64,000 bases of DNA from Alphaproteobacteria bacterium. GTDB lineage: Bacteria; Pseudomonadota; Alphaproteobacteria; SMXS01. The translations under genes were made by a program, and so were the position numbers. Where the stretch lies: positions 26,628 through 90,627 of the forward strand of contig WGNW01000010.1 in NCBI GenBank assembly GCA_016124315.1, given 5' to 3'. The number at the start of each line of letters is the position of its first letter. Position 1 is the stretch's first letter. Below are positions 48,393-56,775 of the stretch, in pieces. The notes under the pieces are model-generated. The model saw nothing but the letters and a program-made list of their open reading frames with translations, was not told where the DNA came from and made no database searches.

Positions 48393-49148
48393 ATGGGCGA
48401 CAGGGTGAAGGGCAAGGTGGCGCTGGTCACCGGCGGCGCCGACGGCATCGGCGCCGCGACCGCGCGGCTGCTGGCGGCCGAAGGCGCGACCGTGGCGGTG
48501 ACCGACATCGACGGCGGCCGCGCCGAGGCGCTGGCGGGCGAGCTGGGCGGCCTGGGCATCGCCCACGACGCCGGCAGCGAGACCGACTGGCAGCGCGCCG
48601 TGGCCCAGGTGCGCGAGCGCTACGGCCGGCTCGACGTGCTGGTGAACAACGCCGGCATCGGCAAGGGCGTCGGCGACATCGAGCACCAGACGCTGGACGA
48701 CTATCACGAGGTCATGCGGGTGTGCTGCGACAGCGTGTTCATCGGCTCCAAGCTGGCCATCGAGCTGATGCGCGAGACCGGCGGCGCCATCGTCAACGTC
48801 TCGTCGATCCACGGCATCCGTGCCGCCGCCCACGAGGCGGCCTATTCGGCGGCGAAGGGCGCGGTCCGGCTGCTCACCAAGTCGGTGGCGCTGCACTGCG
48901 CTCGGCAGGGCTACCCGATCCGCGCCAACTCGATCCATCCCGGCTACATCATGACCACGCAGATGAAGGCGTGGATGGAGCGCTCGGGCAACTACGCCGA
49001 CATGCATGCCGCCCTGGTGCAGTTGCACCCGATCGGCTTCCTCGGCGCGCCCGACGACATCGCCAACGGCATCCTGTTCCTCGCCAGCGACGAGTCCCGG
49101 TTCATGACCGGCTCGGAACTGGTGATGGACGGCGGCTTCACCCTGTAG
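48393..49148 (+). CDS. Short-chain dehydrogenase/reductase (tandem copy A)
   Basis: 251-aa SDR: VTGGADGIGAATARLLAAEGA, VLVNNAGIG, VNVSSIHGIRAAAHEAAYSAAKGAVRLL (Ser, Tyr, Lys), and the closing MTGSELVMDGGFTL. The start is set by GGGGAGG before ATG 48393. It is a close paralogue of the next gene, 12 bp downstream, sharing IHGIRAAAHEAAYSAAKG almost identically. Similar enzymes oxidise hydroxysteroids or cyclic alcohols. Confidence 0.93.
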   Translation: MGDRVKGKVALVTGGADGIGAATARLLAAEGATVAVTDIDGGRAEALAGELGGLGIAHDAGSETDWQRAVAQVRERYGRLDVLVNNAGIGKGVGDIEHQTLDDYHEVMRVCCDSVFIGSKLAIELMRETGGAIVNVSSIHGIRAAAHEAAYSAAKGAVRLLTKSVALHCARQGYPIRANSIHPGYIMTTQMKAWMERSGNYADMHAALVQLHPIGFLGAPDDIANGILFLASDESRFMTGSELVMDGGFTL

Positions 49149-49160
49149 CGGCGGCAGGCG

Positions 49161-49916
49161 ATGGGCCGCGTCGAGGGCAAGATCGCGATGGTCACCGGCG
49201 GCGCCGACGGCATCGGCGCCGCGACCGTCCGCCGGCTGGCGGCCGAAGGCGCCACGGTGGTGGTGGGCGACGTGAACGAGCCTGCCGCGCAGGCTCTCGC
49301 CGCCTCGGTGGATGGCATCGCCCTGCACCATGACGCGGGCGACGAGGCGGCGTGGAACGAGGCCGTCGCGGCGGTGGAGGCGCGCTTCGGGCGGCTCGAC
49401 GTGCTGGTCAACAATGCCGGCGGCGGCCTGCCGGACGGCAGCATCGAACAGCGCAGCCTGGAAGACTACCACCGGATCCTGCGGCTCAACCTGGACAGCG
49501 TGTTCCTCGGCTGCAAGCGGGCGGTCGAGCTGATGGCGAGGGCCGGGGGCGGCGCCATCGTCAACCTGTCGTCGGTGCACGGCATCCGCGCGGCGGCCCA
49601 CGAGGCGGCCTATTCGGCGGCCAAGGGCGGCGTGCGTCTGCTCACCAAGTCGGTGGCCCTGCACTGCGCCCGCGCCGGCCTGAACATCCGCGTCAACTCG
49701 GTCCATCCGGGCTACATCCGCACCGGTCGGATGCGGCGCTGGGTAGCCAGCTCGCCCGACGGCGCCGCGCTGATGGCGGCGCTGGTCGGCCAGCACCCGA
49801 TCGGCTTCCTGGGCGAGCCCGAGGACGTGGCCAACGCCGTGCTGTTCCTCGCCAGCGACGAAAGCCGCTTCATGACCGGCGCCGAGCTGGTGATCGACGG
49901 CGGATATACGCTGTAG
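49161..49916 (+). CDS. Short-chain dehydrogenase/reductase (tandem copy B)
   Basis: 251-aa paralogue of copy A: VTGGADGIGAATVRRLAAEGA, LVNNAGGGLPDG, VNLSSVHGIRAAAHEAAYSAAKGGVRLL and MTGAELVIDGGYTL. Same length and near-identical active-site stretch indicate recent tandem duplication with divergence elsewhere (substrate loop RTGRMRRWVASSPDG versus TTQMKAWMERSGNY). The two may act on successive or epimeric alcohols, or combine in a hetero-oligomer; inference. Confidence 0.93.
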   Translation: MGRVEGKIAMVTGGADGIGAATVRRLAAEGATVVVGDVNEPAAQALAASVDGIALHHDAGDEAAWNEAVAAVEARFGRLDVLVNNAGGGLPDGSIEQRSLEDYHRILRLNLDSVFLGCKRAVELMARAGGGAIVNLSSVHGIRAAAHEAAYSAAKGGVRLLTKSVALHCARAGLNIRVNSVHPGYIRTGRMRRWVASSPDGAALMAALVGQHPIGFLGEPEDVANAVLFLASDESRFMTGAELVIDGGYTL

Positions 49917-49967
49917 GCACCGGCCAAATCAGCTATCCTCCCCGGCGCAACCAGCCGGGAGACCGCC

Positions 49968-50555
49968 ATGCGCCGCTTCGCCCTCGCGCTTCTTTTCGCC
50001 TGCCTCGCCCTGCCCGCCGCCGCGGCGCTGGCGCCGGGCGCCAAGGCGCCGGACTTCTCGGCTCCCGCCTCGCTGGCCGGCAAGAGCGTCGGCTTCTCGC
50101 TGGCGGACTCGCTGAAGAAGGGGCCGGTGGTGGTCTACTTCTATCCATCGGCCTATACGGGCGGCTGCAACGCCGAGGCCCACGCCTTCGCCGAAGCGGC
50201 CGACGACTTCGCCGCCGCCGGCGCCACCATCATCGGCGTGTCCCACGACAGCATCGCCCGGCTCAACGACTTCTCGGCCGACCCGAACTACTGCGCCGGC
50301 AAGTTCCCGGTGGCCTCGGACCCGGACGGCGCCATCGCCCGCTCCTACGACCTGAAGGTGATGGAGGGCAAGCCCGGCCTCAAGGACACGCGCGGCCAGG
50401 CGATCGACCACGCGTTCACCGAGCGGACCACCTTCGTGATCGCCCCCGACGGCACCATCGCCGCCGTGCTGTCGACGGCGGACGACAAGCTGGCGCCCGA
50501 CGAGCACGCAGCCAAGGCTCTCGCCATCGTCCGCGGGTTGAAAACGGCCCCCTGA
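49968..50555 (+). CDS. Exported peroxiredoxin (AhpC/TSA, BCP-like)
   Basis: 195-aa thioredoxin-fold peroxidase with signal peptide MRRFALALLFACLALPAAAALA. The peroxidatic Cys is in PSAYTGGCNAEAHAFAE, where typical members read TPGCT; a second Cys in NYCAGKF may resolve it. The conserved Arg would be in ERTTFVIAPDG. A periplasmic form protects against extracellular peroxide. Ribosome site GGGAGA. Confidence 0.87.
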   Translation: MRRFALALLFACLALPAAAALAPGAKAPDFSAPASLAGKSVGFSLADSLKKGPVVVYFYPSAYTGGCNAEAHAFAEAADDFAAAGATIIGVSHDSIARLNDFSADPNYCAGKFPVASDPDGAIARSYDLKVMEGKPGLKDTRGQAIDHAFTERTTFVIAPDGTIAAVLSTADDKLAPDEHAAKALAIVRGLKTAP

Positions 50556-50710
50556 TCGCCGCCCAAGGCGCGGCGAGGAGTGCACGGACCGCCGATTTCT
50601 GGCATCCTGTCTGCAACGAAACCGTAACGGGGAGACGGGTCGATGACTCGCGCGGAAAGGGCGGGGCCAGCCTGCCGTGCGCGCGGCAACCGGCAGGGGG
50701 AGGCACGGCC

Positions 50711-51166
50711 ATGAAAAGGCTGATCCGATTCCTGCTCACCAAGCGAGGACAAGCCGTCGATCTCTGGCTGGTCCGCCGCTTCGGGTTTTCCCTGCTCAAC
50801 GCCTTGATGGGACGGCGCCAGGGCTTCAAGCCGCAGCCCATGCTCATCCTGCGCACCCTCGGGCACCGCAGCGGCCGCTGGCGCGAGGCCGCCCTGCCCT
50901 ATTTCGCCTTCGGCGAGTTCGTGGTGGTGGTGGGCTCCAAGGGCGGCGCGCCCGACGATCCGGCCTGGGTGACCAACCTGCGGAGGCACCCGGAGGCCGA
51001 GCTTTCGGTGCGCGGGCGGGCCTGCCGGGTGCGGGCGCACATCGCCGGCGGCAACGAGCGCCAGGCGCTGTGGAACCGGATCACCGGGAGCATGGAGGTC
51101 TACCGCCGCTACCAGAAGCGCACCGAGCGGGAAATCCCCGTGGTCGTGCTCGAGCCGCTGGGCTGA
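50711..51166 (+). CDS. Nitroreductase/deazaflavin-dependent oxidoreductase (DDN-like) family protein
   Basis: 151 aa: LMGRRQGFKPQPMLILRTLGHRSGRWREAALPYFAFGEFVVVVGSKGGAPDDPAWVTNLRRHPEAELSVRGRACRVRAH is the DDN/split-barrel signature, with the L-x-T-x-G-x-x-S-G cofactor loop. In the track it is only the tail of a shadow frame; I start at MKRLIRFLLTK with GGGGGAGG upstream. These enzymes use F420 in actinobacteria; no F420 genes are visible here, so an FMN- or heme-binding variant is possible. Confidence 0.82.
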   Translation: MKRLIRFLLTKRGQAVDLWLVRRFGFSLLNALMGRRQGFKPQPMLILRTLGHRSGRWREAALPYFAFGEFVVVVGSKGGAPDDPAWVTNLRRHPEAELSVRGRACRVRAHIAGGNERQALWNRITGSMEVYRRYQKRTEREIPVVVLEPLG

Positions 51167-51277
51167 CGCCGCACCCCGGACGCGCGCAACGGCCGTTGGC
51201 GAAACCCGGAGCCGCGCGTTGACGCTCTCCCGGCATTCTGCAATCGTGCTGAAACGCTAACGGGGAGAAGCGGGGAC

Positions 51278-53230
51278 ATGGCGCTCTACGACAACATCTT
51301 CGAGCCCATCAAGGTGGGTCCGGTCACGATTCCGAACCGCATCGTGCGCTCGGCCCATGGCACCCATCTGGGCGGCGAGGACCTGATCGCCTATCACGAG
51401 GCGCGGGCCAGGGGCGGCGTCGGCATGTCGACCCTGGAGGCGACGGGCGTCCATCCCAACGCGCCCACCCATCTGGGCCTGCACACGGACGCCGTCATCT
51501 CGTTCTACGAGAAGATCAGCAGCCGCGTGCACAAGCACGGCATGAAGCTGTTCCAGCAGGTCTACCATTCCGGCGCCGCCGGCGAGGGCACCCCGGAGAC
51601 CTGGTCGGTCAGCGCCGTGCCCAATCCGCTGATCAACGTCATGCCCGTGCCCATGACCAAGGCGATGATCGACGACGTGGTCGCCGCCTTCGGCAAGGCG
51701 GCGCGGCGTATCCGCGACGGCGGGCTCGACGGCGTCGATATCCACGCCTCGTCCGGCTACCTGATCCACGAGTTCCTGTCGCCCGCCCTCAACAAGCGCG
51801 ACGACGAGTATGGCGGCAGCCGCGAGAACCGCATGCGCTTCCTGCTCGAGGTGATCGCCGCGGTGCGCGCCGAGGTGGGCAACGACATCGCCGTCGGCGT
51901 GCGCCTGCCCAACGAGGACTACGTGCCCGGCGGCCTGACCGCCGAGGAGAATGCCGCCATCGCCCAGGCGATCGACCCGCTGGTCGACTACGTGTCGCTG
52001 CACATGGGCGCCTACTGGCGCTTCCACAAGCTGATCGCGCCGGCCGACGACCCGCTGGGCGTGGAGATGGTCCCCAACCGCAAGATCACCAAGATGGTGC
52101 AGAGCCCGACCATCGTGGTCGGCCGCATCATGACCATGGACCACGCCAGTTCCATCGTCGCCAGCGGCGAGGCGGACATGGTGTCCATGGTGCGCGCGCT
52201 GATCGCCGACCCGGAACTGGTGAACAAGGCGCGCCGGCTGGAGGAGCACAAGATCCGCCCCTGCATCGGCACCAACATGGGCTGCGTCGGCCAGCTGATG
52301 ACCCGCGGCGTGATCAGCTGCGTGGTCAACGTCGCCGCCGCGAAGGAGGCCCGCGTTTCCTTCGAGCCGGAGGGCAAGGCGGAACGGCCGAAGAAGATCC
52401 TCATCGTCGGCGGCGGGCCCGCCGGGCTCGAGGCCGCCCGCACGGCGGCGCTGCGTGGCCACAAGGTGGAACTGCACGAGGCCATGCGCCGGCTGGGCGG
52501 CCAGGTGGCGCTGGCGGCCGACGCGCCGCACCGGGCCGACGTGGGCCAGATCACCCGCTGGCTGGAGGACGAGATCGAGACCCTGGGCGTCGAAGTGCAC
52601 CTCAACTCCATGGTCGACGCCGACATGGTGGCCGAAATCGCCCCCGACGAGGTGATCATCGCCACCGGCACGACGCCCCGCTACGACGGCTTCCAGGTCT
52701 CGACCCCCGCCGCGCCGATCCCGGGCTGGGACCTGCCCCACGTGCACAATTCCTGGGAGATGTTCGGTGTCGGCGGCAAGCCGGACATCGAGGGGCCGGC
52801 CGTGGTGTTCGACGACACCGGCACCTTCGAGGCGATCTCCGTCGCCGACGTGCTGCTGGAGGCGGGCGTGCCCGTCACCATGGTGTCGCGCACCGAGCAG
52901 CTCGGGCAGAACGTACCGTTCCCGCCGGTCACGGTGGGCGCGGCGCGCGAACGGCTGATGTCGGCCGACTTCGACTTCATCGGCGGCCACTACCTGCGCC
53001 GCATCACCCCCGACGAGGTGGAGATCGGCGTGCTGTTCACCGACCGGGTGCGCAGGATCCCGGCGAAGACGGTGGTGCTGGTCAGCTTCAACGAGCCCAA
53101 CCGGGACCTCGCCAACGAGCTGGGCGCGCGCATGACCAATCTGAGCGTCCACCTGATCGGCGACGTGAAGGGCCGCAACGACATGATGACCGCCATCCAC
53201 GACGCCGCCGCCCTGACCCGCGCACTTTAG
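51278..53230 (+). CDS. OYE/FAD-dependent reductase (2,4-dienoyl-CoA reductase-like fusion)
   Basis: 650-aa two-part reductase: N-terminal Old-Yellow-Enzyme TIM barrel (KVGPVTIPNRIVRSAHGTHL, GVDIHASSGYLIHEFLSPALNKRDDEYGGSRENRMRF) with FMN, then an iron-sulphur segment, then FAD/NAD domains (ILIVGGGPAGLEAARTAALRGH, VIIATGTTPRYDG). The 4Fe-4S motif reads CIGTNMGC...SCVVN, so the second of the four usual cysteines is Thr. Relatives reduce enoyl bonds or demethylate amines. Start has GGGGAGAAG upstream and a possible promoter (TTGACG-N17-AATCGT) at 51219. Substrate unknown. Confidence 0.92.
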   Translation: MALYDNIFEPIKVGPVTIPNRIVRSAHGTHLGGEDLIAYHEARARGGVGMSTLEATGVHPNAPTHLGLHTDAVISFYEKISSRVHKHGMKLFQQVYHSGAAGEGTPETWSVSAVPNPLINVMPVPMTKAMIDDVVAAFGKAARRIRDGGLDGVDIHASSGYLIHEFLSPALNKRDDEYGGSRENRMRFLLEVIAAVRAEVGNDIAVGVRLPNEDYVPGGLTAEENAAIAQAIDPLVDYVSLHMGAYWRFHKLIAPADDPLGVEMVPNRKITKMVQSPTIVVGRIMTMDHASSIVASGEADMVSMVRALIADPELVNKARRLEEHKIRPCIGTNMGCVGQLMTRGVISCVVNVAAAKEARVSFEPEGKAERPKKILIVGGGPAGLEAARTAALRGHKVELHEAMRRLGGQVALAADAPHRADVGQITRWLEDEIETLGVEVHLNSMVDADMVAEIAPDEVIIATGTTPRYDGFQVSTPAAPIPGWDLPHVHNSWEMFGVGGKPDIEGPAVVFDDTGTFEAISVADVLLEAGVPVTMVSRTEQLGQNVPFPPVTVGAARERLMSADFDFIGGHYLRRITPDEVEIGVLFTDRVRRIPAKTVVLVSFNEPNRDLANELGARMTNLSVHLIGDVKGRNDMMTAIHDAAALTRAL

Positions 53231-53386
53231 ACGGGGCGTCGCCGGACGCCGTTCCCGCGCTGCTTCCCGCCAGAATGGGTGTCACCCCCGACTCGTTCGT
53301 GGGTCCGTGGCGGCAACCCGAAGAGTGAGCGGAGTCCCATACGACGGCCCGGCCGCTTCCGGCACCGTTCGCGTCTGCGGAGAGAC

Positions 53387-53412
53387 GGATCCCCGAACAA
53401 GTCGGGGATGAC
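53387..53412. repeat. Intergenic repeat, family 2, inverted copy
   Basis: GGATCCCCGAACAAGTCGGG followed by GATGAC, the inverse of the element at 17386, between the OYE reductase and the quinoprotein gene. Confidence 0.72.
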
Positions 53413-53454
53413 CTGCAATCCGGAGGGGCCGCACGCGATGCCGGCGGAAAAGGC

Positions 53455-53478
53455 GGCCCGGCCGCGAGGGGCCGGGCC
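53455..53478 (-). terminator. Intrinsic terminator of the quinoprotein gene
   Basis: GGCCCGGCC-N6-GGCCGGGCC, a 9-bp GC stem followed on the minus strand by GCCTTTTCC, 7 bp after the quinoprotein stop. Confidence 0.7.
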
Positions 53479-53485
53479 TCCTTGC

Positions 53486-55417
53486 CTATTCGGCCTGGAA
53501 CACCAGCAGCACGTTGCCGGGCATCTTGCCGGAGAAGCCGTAGCCCGAGTTGACGATCAGCATGCCCTTGTAGGCGATGGGCGCTGCGCCGCCGCCGATG
53601 GAGCCGCCGCGGGCCACCGTGCCGTTGACCGTGTCGTAGTCCCTCACCGTGTCGTAGTCCCACAGCACCTTGCCGTCGGCGGTATCGTAGATGCGGACGT
53701 GGCCGTCATTGGCGCCGGCCAGCAGCAGCTCGGGCGTGGCGGTGATCGCCCCCGAATAGCCCGGGTGGCAGAACTGCTTGCCGTCGCAGACGTCCTCCGA
53801 CGGGGCCTGCCAGACGTAGTTGCCGGTCTTGATGTCGAGGGCGTACATGCCGGGTCGCGGCGGGTCCGGATAGACGTTGCCGTCCGGCACGTCGGAGACC
53901 GGCGCGAACACCGTGTCGCCGGCCACCGCGATACCGAAGTGGATGCCGGCGACCACGCCGCCGCGGCCGATCTTGTGCTTCCACGCCAGCTTGCCGCTGT
54001 CGGCGTAGAGGCCGTACATGATGCTCGACTTCTGCCCGGCCAGGATGTAGTCGCGCCCGTCGCTGGCGGTGGCGAGAGCGGTGCCGGCGCCGAAGTCGAA
54101 GTCCGGGCCGTCCTGCTTCGGGCAGTTGGTCTTGTCGGCCGCTTCGCAGGCGCCGTTCCAGGCGTCGTCCTCGGTGGCCTGGTAATGCCAGACGATCTTG
54201 CCGGTCTTCATGTCGATGGCGACGATGGAGTCGCTCAGGTCGGTGGGCGGCGACGAGTAGTTGTCGCCGGTCGCCTGGTAGAGCAGGCCGCGCTTCTCGT
54301 CGATCGAGGGCGAGTTCCACAGCGCCACGCCCGACGGACCGAACTGCTTGGCGCCGGCGGCATTGACGCCGCGCTCCTTCGGCTCGGGCACCATGAAGGT
54401 CTGCCACTTCACCGTGCCGGTCTTGGCGTCGAGCGCCACCAGCGAGCCGCGGAAGGTGCAGCATTCGTAGCTGGCGTCGATGCGCGCCTCCTCCAGCGAC
54501 GACACCGGCACGTAGAGCGTGTCGTCATGCAGCACCGGCGCGGCGGTGATGGTGATGTTGGGATGATCGCCGGGGCGCATCCGCCACGCCAGCTCGCCGG
54601 TGCGCGCCTTGACCGCGTAGACGTTGCCGATCAGGTCGCCGAAATAGACCAGCGGGTCGGCCGACTTGTCGCCCGCCTTCCACGGCGAGACGACGATGCC
54701 GGTGCGCACCTCTGCGCCGGCATGGAACGTCCAGCGGGCGCAGCCGGTCTGGCGGTCCAGCGCGAACACGGTGCCGTCGTGGCTGCCGACGAAGATCGCG
54801 CCCGCCGCCAGCGCCGGCTGGGAGCGGGAGCGGACCGCGTTGGGGAACGACAGCGCCCATTTCAGCTTCAGCTTGCCCACATTGGCGTGGTCGAGCCCGG
54901 CGGTCTTGGTGTCGATGAAGTGGTCGCTATGCGGCTCCAGGCCCCAGCCGCTGAACACCGGCGGCTCGCCGACGTCGAATGGCGAGGCGCCGTCCGCGCA
55001 CATCAGCGGCGGCGCCACCTTGTCGGCCGAGCCCAGCTTGCGCTTCGACAGGTATTCGGCGACGGCGATCTTGTCGTCGTCGGTCAGGCCCGCGGCCTCC
55101 GCCTGCGCCTTCATCACGCCCTGGGTGAGCGCCCGGTAGATGGATTCCGGCGTCATCAGCGACAGCATGGCCCGCTGCGGCGCCCGGTTCAGGCCCTTCT
55201 CGTGGCAAGCGGAACAGATGTTGGCGTAGACCTCGCCGCCGCGCCCGGCCTTCGCCGGATCCAGCTTGTCGAAGTCGCCACGATAGGCGTCATGCGGCGA
55301 CGCCGCCTCCTTGACCGGCTGCGGCTCGGCGGGCTTCTCCGCCTCCTTCTTCTCGCCGCACCCACCAAGGGCCAAGGCGGCCAGCAGCACGCCGGCCACG
55401 ATCCTGTTGAGGCTCAT
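53486..55417 (-). CDS. Cytochrome c/PQQ quinoprotein lipoprotein dehydrogenase
   Basis: 643-aa lipoprotein: signal MSLNRIVAGVLLAALALGGC with Cys20 at the lipobox, N-terminal cytochrome c domain (heme site CSACH, 68-72) and a C-terminal eight-bladed PQQ propeller (W-motif blades GTVFALDRQTGCARW, GNVYAVKARTGELAW, GSLVALDAKTGTVKW, SIVAIDMKTGKIVW, GMYALDIKTGNYVW). The vicinal CysCys in DASYECCTFRG matches quinoprotein alcohol dehydrogenases. Domain order resembles polyvinyl-alcohol dehydrogenase. Would oxidise an alcohol in the periplasm and pass electrons to its own heme. Own terminator; ribosome site GGGGAGAG. Confidence 0.9.
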   Translation of the reverse strand: MSLNRIVAGVLLAALALGGCGEKKEAEKPAEPQPVKEAASPHDAYRGDFDKLDPAKAGRGGEVYANICSACHEKGLNRAPQRAMLSLMTPESIYRALTQGVMKAQAEAAGLTDDDKIAVAEYLSKRKLGSADKVAPPLMCADGASPFDVGEPPVFSGWGLEPHSDHFIDTKTAGLDHANVGKLKLKWALSFPNAVRSRSQPALAAGAIFVGSHDGTVFALDRQTGCARWTFHAGAEVRTGIVVSPWKAGDKSADPLVYFGDLIGNVYAVKARTGELAWRMRPGDHPNITITAAPVLHDDTLYVPVSSLEEARIDASYECCTFRGSLVALDAKTGTVKWQTFMVPEPKERGVNAAGAKQFGPSGVALWNSPSIDEKRGLLYQATGDNYSSPPTDLSDSIVAIDMKTGKIVWHYQATEDDAWNGACEAADKTNCPKQDGPDFDFGAGTALATASDGRDYILAGQKSSIMYGLYADSGKLAWKHKIGRGGVVAGIHFGIAVAGDTVFAPVSDVPDGNVYPDPPRPGMYALDIKTGNYVWQAPSEDVCDGKQFCHPGYSGAITATPELLLAGANDGHVRIYDTADGKVLWDYDTVRDYDTVNGTVARGGSIGGGAAPIAYKGMLIVNSGYGFSGKMPGNVLLVFQAE

Positions 55418-55564
55418 GCTCTCTCCCCGTTTCCTGCCGCGGCGACGGCGCCGCAGCCTTCCCGTTCAGCTTCCGCCTGGCAACGCTTTACCGCATCTTT
55501 ACCCGGCGAAGCCACAACCATGTGGGCAGGCCCTTCCTCGGACCCGCTCAAATGGTTCTACGCA

Positions 55565-55740
55565 TCAGAACTTCACCCGGACCGAGCCGCGCACCGTGAA
55601 GGGCTCGACCGGGTGGAAGTGGATGTCGTCGACGCCCGAGGATTTCTCCCGACAGGCATGACTCTTTGTACGCGATATCGTTGTCCTTGCGGTTCAGCAA
55701 GTTGAGCAGTTTGAGTCCGACCGACATGCCCGCGTCTGCG
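55565..55740 (-). pseudogene. TonB-dependent receptor remnant (C-terminal, frameshifted)
   Basis: Minus strand reads SVGLKLLNLLNRKDNDIAYKESCLSGE in one frame, then switches to SSGVDDIHFHPVEPFTVRGSVRVKF-stop. The join forms the characteristic receptor C-terminus (LLNRKDNDI...GVDDIHFHPVEPFTVRGS, terminal Phe). Only the last approximately 55 codons survive; no plug or barrel remains upstream, where the HupE gene starts within 30 bp. It lies at the distal end of the DUF3604-PPIase-HupE operon, so this was probably that operon's own receptor, deleted and frameshifted. Confidence 0.8.
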
Positions 55741-55758
55741 TTGCATGCCGAGGTCTCG

Positions 55759-56775
55759 CTAGGATACCGGAACGAACGCCCATAGCCTCTCCACCATCCA
55801 GAACGCCGCCAGGGAGCCGACCACATAGGCCGCCGGCCGCTCGACCCTTGGCAGCAGTCGGTCGGGCGCCAGCCGCTCGCGGCCGAGAGCGCGGGTGACG
55901 GCCAGCATGGCGACGATCAGCGCGCCGATGAACATCAGCTGCCCCGCCTCCACCCCGACGTTGAAGAACAGCAGCGCGGTGGGCACTTCGGTCTGGGGCA
56001 TGCCGGTCTCGCCGAGAGCGGCGGCGAAGCCGAAGCCGTGCAGGAACCCGAAGCTGCCCGAGACGGCGACGGGATAGCGCCAGGTCAGCGTGTCGCGGCG
56101 CGGCCGGGCGATCTCGGTGGGGAGGAAGACGATGCTGAGCGCGATCGCCGCCTCGACCGGCGGCACGGGCACATGGACCAGCCGCAGCGCCGCCAGCGCC
56201 AGGGTGATGGAATGGGCCACGGTGAAGCCGGTCACGACGATCAGGATGCGCCGCCCCGTGCCGGCGATCAGCAGCAGGCAGGCGAGGAACAGCAGGTGGT
56301 CGACGCCGCTCAGGATGTGGTGGACGCCCAGCATGAAGTACTGCCCGGCCACACCCGTCGCCGTCTCCGGGTCGGGGATGCCGATCGAGAGCGTCTCGGG
56401 CGGAGACACCACGGTGCGGGTTTCGCCCGACAGCCAGGAGACCCGCAGCATGGTGGAGAGCGACGGGTTGAACTCCGGATATTTCAGGGTCACCGTGCCG
56501 CCGCCCAGACCGTCCGTGCACCGGTAGAGGGCCTGAACGGAATAGGCGGGCCTGGCGGACGCCTGGCCGCCGGCGCGCAGGCAGCCGTCGGGCAGCCGGG
56601 CGCTCGGCACGTCGAAGATCGGCACCGATGGCGGCGTGACCACCCGCGCCAGGTAAAGGTCGCCGCCCTGCTGGGCGATCGAGACCAGCACCGGCCGGCT
56701 GTCGTGCGCCTGGACGGCCGCCGGCAACAGGGCGAGGGCGGCGGCGAGCAGAAGCCGTGCCAGCCGGCCCCTCAT
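55759..56775 (-). CDS. HupE/UreJ-like membrane protein
   Basis: 338 aa. Signal MRGRLARLLLAAALALLPAAVQA, an exported N-terminal domain (HDSRPVLVSIAQQGGDLYLARVVTPPSVPIFD...), then the HupE/UreJ membrane part with GVHHILSGVDHLLFLACLLLIAG and HSITLALAALRLVHVP, PPVEAAIALSIVFLPTE, SGSFGFLHGFGFAAAL and GVEAGQLMFIGALIV, all His/Glu-bearing helices. Family members are Ni/Co or metal permeases; in this operon a metal or small-solute channel is likely. The ATG overlaps the PPIase stop (ATGA). Start chosen at the signal peptide, 75 residues into the track ORF. Confidence 0.9.
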   Translation of the reverse strand: MRGRLARLLLAAALALLPAAVQAHDSRPVLVSIAQQGGDLYLARVVTPPSVPIFDVPSARLPDGCLRAGGQASARPAYSVQALYRCTDGLGGGTVTLKYPEFNPSLSTMLRVSWLSGETRTVVSPPETLSIGIPDPETATGVAGQYFMLGVHHILSGVDHLLFLACLLLIAGTGRRILIVVTGFTVAHSITLALAALRLVHVPVPPVEAAIALSIVFLPTEIARPRRDTLTWRYPVAVSGSFGFLHGFGFAAALGETGMPQTEVPTALLFFNVGVEAGQLMFIGALIVAMLAVTRALGRERLAPDRLLPRVERPAAYVVGSLAAFWMVERLWAFVPVS

